Assembly: GCA_002404515.1 (NCBI GenBank)
Contig: DHJV01000129.1
Span: forward strand, 1-14,210
Direction: 5' to 3'
Source: Lachnospiraceae bacterium UBA4711
GTDB taxonomy: Bacteria > Bacillota > Clostridia > Lachnospirales > Lachnospiraceae
Length of the DNA stretch: 14,210 bases
Shown: positions 8,271-14,210 of the stretch, piece by piece
Position numbering within the stretch: position 1 is the stretch's first letter
How the letters are laid out: every line of letters begins with the position of its first letter
The notes under the pieces: generated by a model
What the model was told of the DNA's origin: nothing
Databases searched by the model: none
What the model saw: the letters and a program-made list of their open reading frames with translations, nothing else
Program-made: the position numbers and the translations under genes

Positions 8271-8726
8271 ATGGATGGAAATGCAGCAGCGAATAGCGCA
8301 AAGCAGTATATTATTTTAAAATTTGACAATGAACAGTACGGAATAGATATTACCTATATTGATAATATTGTCCGTCTGCAGAAGATTACAAGAGTTCCGC
8401 ATGCACAGCCGTACTTCCTTGGAATCATCAATCTGCGTGGTGAGGTTGTTCCGGTTATGAGTCTCAGACGGAAATTTGAACTGCCGGATAAGGAGAATAC
8501 GAATGCATCCCGTATTCTGATCCTCAAGGTAGAAGGAAATGCAAAGATTGGTATTTTAGTGGATGAGGTGCGTGAGGTAGTTACCCTGACAGATGATAAC
8601 ATAGAACAGATTGCAACAGAGAGCGGAGATACACGTACGTATCTGACTGGCGTTGGAAAGTATAATGAATCCCTGATCTCACTCTTAAATATTGGCGCGT
8701 TGATCGCGGATATTGATAACGAATAA
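8271..8726 (+). CDS. cheW: Chemotaxis adaptor protein CheW
   Basis: This 151-residue, single-domain CheW couples chemoreceptors to the P5 domain of CheA in the polar signalling array. Typical CheW sequence runs through the whole protein: YIILKFDNEQYGIDI near the N-terminus, then the strongly conserved block around residues 33-62 (RVPHAQPYFLGIINLRGEVV, then PV), and GILVDEVREVV near residue 100. The length is normal. The start is ATG 8271, with a strong AAGGGAGG at 8254-8261 overlapping the cheA stop. The gene lies 15 bases after cheA and ahead of cheC, as expected for the stoichiometric partner of CheA. Confidence 0.97.
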   Translation: MDGNAAANSAKQYIILKFDNEQYGIDITYIDNIVRLQKITRVPHAQPYFLGIINLRGEVVPVMSLRRKFELPDKENTNASRILILKVEGNAKIGILVDEVREVVTLTDDNIEQIATESGDTRTYLTGVGKYNESLISLLNIGALIADIDNE

Positions 8727-8741
8727 GAAAAGGTGTATGCC

Positions 8742-9365
8742 ATGGAAAAACATACCGAACAGTTATCGGAGCAGGTAAAAAATGCTTTGACTGAGCTTGG
8801 AAATATCGGAGCGGGGAATGCGACGACGTCCCTTTCTGTGCTGCTGTCGTCCAAGCTCAGCATGAGTGCTCCTACGGTAAAATTATATGATTTTAATGAA
8901 CTTGAAAATGCACTTGGAGGACCGGAGACATCCGTCGTCGGTGTATTAAGCCGGCTGCATGGTTCGCTCAATGCGATGATCCTGTTTGTGCTTGGATTAG
9001 ACGATGCCCGGCATCTGTCAGAGGTGTTGCTTGGACAAACACAGGATTGGCACAGTGAGATGGGAATGTCTGCAATCGGTGAGATCGCGAACATTCTGAT
9101 CGGTTCATATGTTGCGTCGTTGGAGAATCTGTCCGGGCTGGAACTCCGGTACTCCCAGCCACAGATCTGTATCGATATGGCAGGTGCGATCCTGAGTGTG
9201 CCATGTATCGAATATGGCATGGTAAGTGACAAGGCGCTGCTTATCAACTCTGGATTTAAAGCTGGTAATCAGGAGATTGACGGCTATATCATGTTGATCT
9301 CAGAGATGCATTCCTTCGATCAGCTGCTGCAAAAGCTGGGAATTGGAGGTGCAGGCGTTGAATGA
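8742..9365 (+). CDS. cheC: CheY-P phosphatase CheC
   Basis: This 207-residue protein is CheC, which dephosphorylates CheY-P and binds CheD in the B. subtilis-type adaptation system. Two copies of the phosphatase motif ([DS]-x3-E-x2-N-x22-P) are visible. The second is canonical: S110, E114, N117, P140. The first keeps E18, N21 and P44 but has N14 where D or S is usual. The start chosen is ATG 8742, eight bases after AAGG (8730-8733). A GTG at 8733 is in frame but would overlap that ribosome site. The end overlaps cheD by 8 bases, so CheC and CheD are probably translationally coupled, in keeping with their physical partnership. Confidence 0.95.
   Translation: MEKHTEQLSEQVKNALTELGNIGAGNATTSLSVLLSSKLSMSAPTVKLYDFNELENALGGPETSVVGVLSRLHGSLNAMILFVLGLDDARHLSEVLLGQTQDWHSEMGMSAIGEIANILIGSYVASLENLSGLELRYSQPQICIDMAGAILSVPCIEYGMVSDKALLINSGFKAGNQEIDGYIMLISEMHSFDQLLQKLGIGGAGVE
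9345..9349 (+). promoter_or_regulatory. Ribosome binding site that fixes the cheD TTG start
   Basis: GGAGG lies inside the end of cheC, eight bases before TTG 9358. The alternative in-frame TTG at 9343 overlaps this site and is therefore unlikely, so cheD most probably begins at TTG 9358. Confidence 0.6.
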
Positions 9366-9843
9366 TGTTATCCGGGTCGGGATAGCAGATATGAACACTT
9401 GCACGGCGGGGGATACGATCACAACCATTGGGCTTGGATCCTGTGTGGGGATTGTATTATATGAGCGTACAAAAAATATTGCAGGATTGGTTCACATTAT
9501 GCTTCCTGACAGTACAAAGATCAGACAGAATCAGAATAAATTAAAATTCGCAGATACCGGAATACAGGCACTGGTGGAGGAACTGGAAAAACAGGGACTC
9601 AGCCGCAGGAATATGATTGCCAAGATCGCCGGTGGCGCGAAGATGTTCCAGTTTTCTTCTGATACCGCAATGGGGAATATCGGAGAGAAAAACGTGGAAG
9701 CCGTGCGGAAAGTCCTGAAGCAGTATGGAATCAAAATCGTGTCGGAGGATGTCGGATTGAATTATGGACGAACCATTATATTTGACCCGGTAACCAAAGA
9801 TTTGACCGTGGTGACTGCCGGAAAGCAGACACATATTATATAG
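9358..9843 (+). CDS. cheD: Chemoreceptor glutamine deamidase CheD
   Basis: This 161-residue CheD, counted from TTG 9358, starts MNDVIRVGIADMN. CheD deamidates specific receptor glutamines and stimulates CheC; its balance between receptors and CheC forms a feedback loop in B. subtilis. The catalytic residues can be placed: C29 in GLGSCVGI, H46 in GLVHIMLPD and T23, with the same spacing as the Cys-His-Thr triad known from Thermotoga CheD. The glycine-rich block KIAGGAKMF and the late motif GLNYGRTI are also typical of the family. A TTG start is uncommon but is supported by the well-spaced GGAGG and by the 8-base overlap with cheC. No inactivating change is visible. Confidence 0.95.
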   Translation: MNDVIRVGIADMNTCTAGDTITTIGLGSCVGIVLYERTKNIAGLVHIMLPDSTKIRQNQNKLKFADTGIQALVEELEKQGLSRRNMIAKIAGGAKMFQFSSDTAMGNIGEKNVEAVRKVLKQYGIKIVSEDVGLNYGRTIIFDPVTKDLTVVTAGKQTHII

Positions 9844-9859
9844 GCTGGAGACGATATAG

Positions 9860-10126
9860 TTGGAGACGAAAGACAAATATAAAAATGCAAGAGCGTTTAT
9901 CGTGTTGCTGGCGGCGCTTATTACATGGCTGCTCAACATGAAATATGAACGGAGTCTTGTACACTCTCTGATCATATTGCTGATCGTGATTGTCGTATTT
10001 TACGTGATCGCGACGATTGCACTGAAGCTGATTGATAAAATCCGCAATATGGAAGAGGTAAAAGAAGTGGATATGGAGGAGGCGCCGCCGGAGGAAGAAG
10101 GCACGGATGCGCAAAACCACGTATAA
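9860..10126 (+). CDS. Small two-helix membrane protein of unknown function
   Basis: This 88-residue protein is not recognised. It has a short basic N-terminus, two predicted membrane helices (about 11-26 and 33-57), then a charged, acidic C-terminal tail (EEVKEVDMEEAPPEEE at about 65-80). The short loop NMKYERS between the helices suggests a hairpin, with both ends probably in the cytoplasm. The start is TTG 9860 with GGAG at 9847-9850, nine bases upstream; no in-frame ATG occurs before residue 27, which lies inside the hydrophobic part. It lies 16 bases after cheD and 25 before the sigma-28 gene, so it is co-transcribed with them. A flagellar role is inferred only from position. In B. subtilis cheD is followed directly by sigD, so this is an extra gene relative to that order. 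Confidence 0.7.
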   Translation: METKDKYKNARAFIVLLAALITWLLNMKYERSLVHSLIILLIVIVVFYVIATIALKLIDKIRNMEEVKEVDMEEAPPEEEGTDAQNHV

Positions 10127-10151
10127 CGAAAAATAAAGGGGGTTGCTGTAC

Positions 10152-10547
10152 ATGGCAATCTTGGATAAAAAAGAACGATTATGGATCGAGTACAGTCATT
10201 CCAAATCCACAGCCGTTCGGGAAGAACTGATAATGGAATATGTTTCATTGGTGAAACTGGTTGCTGGAAGACTTGCTATCTATCTTGGGGCAAATGTGGA
10301 ATACGATGATCTGGTGAGTTACGGGATATTTGGATTGATCGATGCCATCGATAAATTTGATTATGGAAAAGGAATCAAGTTTGAGACGTATGCAAGCCTT
10401 CGTATCCGAGGTTCAATCCTTGACCAGATTCGAAAGATGGATTGGATTCCGCGCTCGGTACGCCAGAAACAAAAATCAATTACTGAGGCTTCCAAGAAAC
10501 TCGAAGCATTGAAGGGCCCGAATTATTCTGACGCGGATATGGCATAA
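10152..10547 (+). CDS. FliA N-terminal fragment (regions 2 and start of 3)
   Basis: If translation stops at the TAA, the product is 131 residues. It contains the core-binding and -10-recognition region 2 (VEYDDLVSYGIFGLIDAI near 49-66, then FETYASLRIRGSILDQIRKM near 78-96) and the beginning of region 3 (RSVRQKQK at 101-108). It lacks region 4, which contacts the -35 element and the anti-sigma factor FlgM. Such a piece might bind core RNA polymerase but is not expected to work normally at sigma-28 promoters. Confidence 0.6.
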   Translation: MAILDKKERLWIEYSHSKSTAVREELIMEYVSLVKLVAGRLAIYLGANVEYDDLVSYGIFGLIDAIDKFDYGKGIKFETYASLRIRGSILDQIRKMDWIPRSVRQKQKSITEASKKLEALKGPNYSDADMA

Positions 10548-10583
10548 GAACTTGGAATCTCGGAGGAAGAATATGATACATGG

Positions 10584-10916
10584 ATGCAGCAGACGAATGT
10601 GACGAATATTTCGTCGCTGGATGATTTTATGGAGCAGGGCAATGACGTGAAGGCACCGGCTTATCATGGTGCGGGTGTGAACCCGGAGAATCGTATTCTG
10701 AAAGAGGAATTGAAGACACAGCTGACGGAAGCACTTTCGATGCTGACTGAGAAAGAAAAAACGGTAGTGCTTCTATATTATTATGAAGATCTCACATTGA
10801 AGGAGATCAGCCGGGTGATGGAAGTGTCCGAATCCCGCATTTCGCAGTTACATTCCAAGGCACTGACGAAGATGCGTCGGTGTATGAACGATAATTTCGC
10901 ACTGATGATGGGTTGA
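10584..10916 (+). CDS. FliA C-terminal fragment (rest of region 3 and region 4)
   Basis: The downstream open part begins at 10548. The first in-frame ATG is 10584, 36 bases beyond the stop, giving 110 residues. Region 4 with its helix-turn-helix is intact (LTEKEKTVVLLYYYEDLTLK, then EISRVMEVSESRISQLHSKA). The only purine-rich site (GGAGGA at 10562-10567) is 16 bases from this ATG but only five from an out-of-frame ATG at 10573, so efficient independent initiation is doubtful. Confidence 0.45.
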   Translation: MQQTNVTNISSLDDFMEQGNDVKAPAYHGAGVNPENRILKEELKTQLTEALSMLTEKEKTVVLLYYYEDLTLKEISRVMEVSESRISQLHSKALTKMRRCMNDNFALMMG

Positions 10917-10926
10917 GGAAATGCCT

Positions 10927-12531
10927 ATGAAGTATAGAAACTCTTTTTTTAAAATCCGCATTAAAGAGGATGGAACCTATCTGGATGTGTTTCCACCGAA
11001 GGAAGATGGAAAACGATTGGATATCCGTGAGGTCGTTTCTTTTTTAGAACAGAAAGGATTCACCGGATTTTCGATTGAGGCACTGCGTAAGACACTGGAT
11101 CTGCTGCAGGAAAAACCGTTACAGATCAAGATCAGTGATACGTGTGCAAAGGCGTTTGATGAGAGTGCGACGATTATTACCGGAAAAGATAACATGATTG
11201 CATATATCCGGTTTTATCCACCGTCGACAGGGGGAAAACTGATGACAGAGCGGGAGATCCGCGCGGAATTAGAACGGGAGAAAATCCTGTATGGAATATT
11301 GGAACCGGTCATGGAGAAGCTGAAGACGACGCGGACGTATTGTACAAATATCCCGATCGCAAAGGGTATGGCACCGATGCCGGCAAGAGATACGGTGATT
11401 GAATATTTCTTCAATACAAAACCGCTTGCAAAACCGAAGGTGTTAGAAGATGGAAGTGTGGATTTTCATGCACTTAATCTTTTTTCAGCGGTGAATAAGG
11501 GAGATATGCTCGCGAAGCTGACACCGCATGATCCGGGCAAACCGGGTATGAATATTTATGGAAAAACAATTCCACAGAACCGCCCGAAGATACGGAAATT
11601 AAAATATGGACGGAATATCACATTGTCCGAGGATGGTACCTTGCTTACAAGCAATGTAAACGGTAATGTCACACTGGTGGATGGTACGGTGTTTGTGTCA
11701 GATACCTATAAGGTCACTGCTGATGTCGATGCATCGACCGGAGATATTGAATATGAAGGAAATGTGATGGTGCCTGGTACGGTACGGACGGGATTTACGA
11801 TCCGTGCGAAGGGCGATATCGAGATCAATGGTGTTGTGGAGGGTGCAACCCTGATTGCTGGAGGCAACATCGTAATCAAACGAGGTGTGCAGGGCATGGG
11901 AAAAGGCAGGCTTTGTGCCGGCGGCGATATCTGTGCACAGTTCTTTGAAAGTGCGAATGTATTTGCGGATGGAGATGTCCTTGCAGGTTCTATCCTGCAC
12001 AGTCATATCCAGTCAGGCGGAAGAGTTGTTATTCATGGCAGAAAGGGCTTTATTGTGGGCGGTGAGCTGATTTGTGAGACATATGTGGAAGCAAACAGTA
12101 TCGGCAACCGCATGGAGACACAGACGATATTGAAGGTTGGAGTCAAGCCGGAGCTGTACGAGCAGACAAAAACACTGGTTCCACAGGTCATGGAGCTGAA
12201 AACAGCCATTGAAGAGACAACTTCGTATCTGAATGTTTACAAAGAAAAGTTAAAACGTGGAATTAAGCTGACCCCGGAGAATGTAAAGCAGATCAAGACG
12301 TATACGGAGCGTGCGGAGGAAATGAAAGCAGAATATCAGCAGAAAAATGATACCCTGCAGGAGCTGCGTATCCAGTTGACAATGGGAAAAAAGGGCAGCG
12401 TCAAGGTGCTTGGAAACGCGTATCGTGGCGTTATGATCTATATATCCAACCAATCCTATGCTGTGAAGGATGTGGATAAGCATAGTTTGTATAAAATTGC
12501 AGATGGCGTTGTAAAACCGACACCGTTTTAA
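10927..12531 (+). CDS. fapA: Flagellar assembly protein A, FapA/DUF342 family
   Basis: This 534-residue protein belongs to the FapA (formerly DUF342) family. After an N-terminal domain, the typical central signature appears: AVNKGDMLAKLTPHDPGKPG, then MNIYGKTIP. A long glycine-rich series follows (GDIEYEGNV, GDIEINGVVEGATLIAGGNI, GGDICAQFFESANVFADGDV, GGRVVIHGRKGFIVGGEL), which forms a right-handed parallel beta-helix. A coiled coil of about 80 residues and a small beta C-terminus complete it. FapA is needed for flagellation in Vibrio; its biochemical role is not settled. The start chosen is ATG 10927, because GAGGA (10915-10919) is seven bases from it and only one base from the ATG at 10921. 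The gene begins just after the sigma-28 stop. Confidence 0.9.
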   Translation: MKYRNSFFKIRIKEDGTYLDVFPPKEDGKRLDIREVVSFLEQKGFTGFSIEALRKTLDLLQEKPLQIKISDTCAKAFDESATIITGKDNMIAYIRFYPPSTGGKLMTEREIRAELEREKILYGILEPVMEKLKTTRTYCTNIPIAKGMAPMPARDTVIEYFFNTKPLAKPKVLEDGSVDFHALNLFSAVNKGDMLAKLTPHDPGKPGMNIYGKTIPQNRPKIRKLKYGRNITLSEDGTLLTSNVNGNVTLVDGTVFVSDTYKVTADVDASTGDIEYEGNVMVPGTVRTGFTIRAKGDIEINGVVEGATLIAGGNIVIKRGVQGMGKGRLCAGGDICAQFFESANVFADGDVLAGSILHSHIQSGGRVVIHGRKGFIVGGELICETYVEANSIGNRMETQTILKVGVKPELYEQTKTLVPQVMELKTAIEETTSYLNVYKEKLKRGIKLTPENVKQIKTYTERAEEMKAEYQQKNDTLQELRIQLTMGKKGSVKVLGNAYRGVMIYISNQSYAVKDVDKHSLYKIADGVVKPTPF

Positions 12532-12557
12532 AAACGGCTGGAAAAGGAGGAATAGCA

Positions 12558-12863
12558 ATGATTTCACCATTAGTTGCAACACAGGCATCGACACCGATTG
12601 CTTCCATTCAGCAGAATGCGGATGCGCAGAGTATCCTGCACAGTCAGAATGCATTGCATGAGACAAAGGAGCAGGAACGGGAAGTGCGGGAAACAGTTGT
12701 GCAGAAGGAAGAAGCAGCATATTACGAGCAAAGTCCGGATGCAAAGGAAGAGGGAAAAAACAAATATCAGAATCTCTATTCCGGCAAAAAGAAGAAAGCA
12801 AAAGCGGAAGATACGGAGACACATACCGGTATCAACCGTGTAAATATTGATCTAAAAATATGA
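12558..12863 (+). CDS. Conserved-looking small hydrophilic protein in the fla/che operon
   Basis: This 101-residue protein is not assigned to a named family. It has a strong ribosome site (AAAGGAGGAA, about 12543-12552) and ATG 12558. The N-terminus (MISPLVATQ) is mildly hydrophobic but not a signal peptide. The middle is Glu/Gln/Lys-rich and probably disordered or helical, with a basic patch GKKKKAK near residue 75, and the end is NIDLKI. Proteins of similar size, beginning MISPL and ending in a short I-D-x-K-I strand, occur at this position in other clostridial flagellar operons as far as I recall; this is unverified. No membrane segment or cysteine is present. A role in flagellar assembly is suggested only by position between fapA and the SwrB-like gene. 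Confidence 0.75.
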   Translation: MISPLVATQASTPIASIQQNADAQSILHSQNALHETKEQEREVRETVVQKEEAAYYEQSPDAKEEGKNKYQNLYSGKKKKAKAEDTETHTGINRVNIDLKI

Positions 12864-12880
12864 GATGAGGTAAGAGAAAA

Positions 12881-13603
12881 ATGTCAACAACAGTCATTGT
12901 TTTAATTGTAATCGGTTTAATCTTTATTTTTGTCAGTTTTGCTCTTTCAGAGAAGCTCTCTGAGGAAAATGAGGAAAGTGCAGGCGTGGTGAAGATTCCG
13001 AAGGAACTGACACAGGAGCAAAAAGAAAAGATCGACACCCTGATCCGCGATTATATGGATCAGCAGGTGGACGGAAAGCTCTCAGATATTGAGACACGTC
13101 TGGCAGAGATTGTAAACCAGAAGACTCTGGCACTTGGCGATTATGCAGTGTCCGTCAATGAGGAGATCGACCGCAACCATAAGGAGGTTGTTTTCCTGTA
13201 TGATATGCTTTCGGATAAGCAGAAAGAGATCATGACGACAGTCAACATGATTGATGAGTATAAGAAGGAAATCACAGCAATGGTGCAGGAGCAGGCGGCG
13301 CAGAATATTGTCAGGGACAGCCAGAGTACACAGATACCGGCGGCAGAACCTGAAACACAGGAAGCTGTTCAGCCGGACGAACAGCCTGAGGCAGATCCGG
13401 AGCTGGATGATGCTATCCGCGATCTGGAGGAAACACCACTTCCAGAGGAAGCAAGAGAAGAGCTGGAAAATGTCGATAACAAGGATATGATCTTAGAGAT
13501 GCATAAGGCAGGACTCAGTATTTTGGAGATTGCGAAGCATCTGGGACTTGGTGTTGGTGAAGTAAAACTGGTAGTAGACTTATATCAAGGAGAGGCAAAG
13601 TAA
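12881..13603 (+). CDS. Membrane-anchored coiled-coil protein with C-terminal HTH, SwrB-like
   Basis: This 240-residue protein has one N-terminal membrane helix (about 4-22) and then a long helical, charged cytoplasmic region (about 42-142), probably a coiled coil. An acidic Pro/Glu/Gln linker (about 148-198) leads to a compact C-terminal helix-turn-helix-like module (about 201-235: MILEMHKAGLSILEIAKHLG, then LGVGEVKLVVDLY). The same layout (anchor, coiled coil, small C-terminal HTH-like module) is known from SwrB (YlxL), encoded just after sigD in B. subtilis, which promotes basal-body and export maturation. Homology is inferred from layout and position and not proven. This protein is longer than SwrB. 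The start is ATG 12881 with GAGG at 12867-12870. The stop shares one base with the next gene. Confidence 0.75.
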   Translation: MSTTVIVLIVIGLIFIFVSFALSEKLSEENEESAGVVKIPKELTQEQKEKIDTLIRDYMDQQVDGKLSDIETRLAEIVNQKTLALGDYAVSVNEEIDRNHKEVVFLYDMLSDKQKEIMTTVNMIDEYKKEITAMVQEQAAQNIVRDSQSTQIPAAEPETQEAVQPDEQPEADPELDDAIRDLEETPLPEEAREELENVDNKDMILEMHKAGLSILEIAKHLGLGVGEVKLVVDLYQGEAK

Positions 13604-14163
13604 TGAAGAGAAAATATTTTGTACGCGGACTTGGTGTTGGTATCGTATTTGGAGCACTGATCATGTTTGCTGCATATATGACTTCGGGTAAGAACCGCAT
13701 GAGCGATGAAGATGTGATCAAACGGGCGCAGGAGCTTGGTATGGTGAAACAATCGGAGTATGTGTTAGAATCCGACGTTACATCGGAGGAGACAACGACA
13801 GAAGAAATCACAACGGAGGCATCCACGGAGAAGATGACAACGGAAGCACCTGCGGCAACGGAGAATGTAACCACAGAGGCACCAACGACGGAAAAGGCAA
13901 CGACAGAAAAGGCAACGACAGAAGCTTCTACCACAGAAAAGGCAGATACGTCAACGCAGACAACGATCACGATCTCCAGTGGCATGAGCTCAGAGTCGAT
14001 TGCTTCGGCACTTGCAAATGCAGGTCTGGTCGATGATGCATCCAAATTCAACAGCTTCCTTGTCGCAAATGGATACGATATGAAGCTTGAAACAGGCAGT
14101 TTTTCCCTTGCATCTGGTATGTCTTATGAGGAAATAGCCAGGATATTGACAACAAAACAGTAA
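13603..14163 (+). CDS. Membrane-anchored protein with an MltG (YceG)-type LysM-like domain
   Basis: This 186-residue protein has an N-terminal membrane helix (about 8-26) and an extracellular linker rich in Thr and Glu (about 60-120, repeated TTEK/TTEA units). Its C-terminal domain (about 121-186) matches the LysM-like subdomain at the front of MltG/YceG transglycosylases: ITISSGMSSESIASALANAG, then a segment ending TGSFSLASGMSYEEIARIL. The catalytic part of MltG, with its active-site glutamate, is absent, so it is probably a peptidoglycan-associated or regulatory protein and not an enzyme, although automated pipelines may name it MltG. The start is ATG 13603 (TAATG overlap with the previous stop), with AAGGAG at 13587-13592. 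It appears to be the last gene of the operon segment visible here. Confidence 0.8.
   Translation: MKRKYFVRGLGVGIVFGALIMFAAYMTSGKNRMSDEDVIKRAQELGMVKQSEYVLESDVTSEETTTEEITTEASTEKMTTEAPAATENVTTEAPTTEKATTEKATTEASTTEKADTSTQTTITISSGMSSESIASALANAGLVDDASKFNSFLVANGYDMKLETGSFSLASGMSYEEIARILTTKQ
13891..13920 (+). repeat. Tandem 15-base repeat in the Thr/Glu linker
   Basis: Two exact adjacent copies of GAAAAGGCAACGACA encode EKATT twice. They lie in a wider field of imperfect TTE(K/A) units (about 13785-13945). Fifteen is a multiple of three, so copy-number change would lengthen or shorten the linker in frame. Confidence 0.85.
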
Positions 14164-14210
14164 ATTCATGGAAAATACCATAGAAAATGCTCAATTTATA
14201 ATCTAGTGCA
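14164..14210. other. Non-coding end of window with a -10-like hexamer
   Basis: These 47 bases follow the last stop. They contain a perfect TATAAT at 14197-14202, but no TTGACA-like box lies 16-18 bases upstream and there is no TGn extension. A weak imperfect inverted repeat (TTCATGG...CCATAGAA, 14165-14185) has no T-tract after it. It could be the start of a promoter region for the next gene, but the window ends too soon to tell. Confidence 0.25.

Larger units (their letters stand above)
10152..10916 (+). pseudogene. fliA: Sigma-28 factor FliA/SigD gene interrupted by an in-frame TAA
   Basis: Read through, the frame is 254 codons including one internal TAA (10545-10547, codon 132), the length of a normal SigD. 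Sigma region 2 (about 25-95), region 3 (about 100-185) and region 4 (about 197-250) are all well conserved, and the frame is unbroken on both sides. The lesion is therefore a single nonsense codon: CAA, AAA or GAA to TAA would each explain it. Aligned by eye with relatives, the site falls in the DEEIAxELGIS stretch of region 3, where Glu, Lys or Gln is usual. FliA directs transcription of late flagellar genes such as flagellin and motor or chemotaxis genes. The start is ATG 10152, nine bases after AAAGGGGG. Readthrough, a split sigma factor or a sequencing error are alternatives to a true pseudogene. Confidence 0.85.

Noticed and set aside
8354..9247. Long open frame on the minus strand opposite cheW and cheC (297 codons)
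   Set aside because: It has no plausible ribosome site or recognisable domain, its composition is that of reverse-read coding sequence, and it lies fully under two well-supported genes.
10127..10151. A sigma-28-type promoter (TAAA...GCCGATAT) in the gap ahead of the sigma-28 gene or in other gaps
   Set aside because: No gap in the window shows both boxes at the right spacing. The TAAA occurrences seen (for example at 106-109) lack a GCCGATAT-like partner.
12523..12537. Inverted repeat CCGTTTT-A-AAAACGG across the fapA stop codon, considered as a terminator
   Set aside because: The stem is short and A/T-rich with almost no loop, it is not followed by a T-tract, and the next gene has a strong ribosome site 6 bases later. 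Termination here is unlikely.
1..14210. CRISPR arrays, tRNA or rRNA genes, insertion sequences, phage or defence genes
   Set aside because: None seen by reading both strands. Almost the whole window is consecutive flagellar and chemotaxis coding sequence.

Overview
The window is a segment of a large flagellar and chemotaxis (fla/che) operon from a motile Gram-positive anaerobe. The best guess is a Lachnospiraceae member (Roseburia / Agathobacter / Eubacterium rectale type). This is inferred from the Firmicutes gene order flhB-flhA-flhF-flhG-pilZ-cheB-cheA-cheW-cheC-cheD-sigma28-fapA, the B. subtilis-style adaptation set (CheB, CheC, CheD), strong AGGAGG-type ribosome sites and moderate GC content. 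No database search was possible. Every gene is on the + strand, most neighbours overlap or lie within a few tens of bases, and no convincing internal terminator is visible, so the whole window reads as one transcription unit.

Layout: the last 33 codons of flhB (1-104) and flhA (148-2190) encode the export gate. flhF and flhG (2180-4350) encode the GTPase/ATPase pair that sets flagellar position and number. A YcgR-type PilZ protein (4398-5111) links c-di-GMP to the motor. cheB, cheA, cheW, cheC and cheD (5095-9843) form the signalling and adaptation module. A small two-helix membrane protein (9860-10126) precedes the sigma-28 gene (10152-10916). Then come fapA (10927-12531), a 101-residue unknown protein (12558-12863), a membrane-anchored coiled-coil/HTH protein resembling SwrB (12881-13603), and a membrane-anchored protein with an MltG-type LysM-like domain on a Thr/Glu-rich stalk (13603-14163). 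The last 47 bases are non-coding.

The most striking point is that the sigma-28 gene (fliA/sigD) is interrupted by an in-frame TAA at 10545-10547 (codon 132). The sequence on both sides stays in the same frame and the full frame gives a normal 254-codon sigma factor, so this is a single-base nonsense change and not a frameshift. It separates sigma regions 2 and early 3 from the rest of region 3 and region 4. All surrounding flagellar genes look intact. The event could be a recent loss of late flagellar gene expression, a sequencing error, readthrough, or (less likely) a split sigma factor.

Secondary points of interest are two in-phase A-tracts in the inter-domain linker of cheB, where a -1 slip gives a receiver-only product; three poorly characterised membrane or small proteins tied to the operon; and two very short reading frames that overlap the starts of flhA and the pilZ gene.
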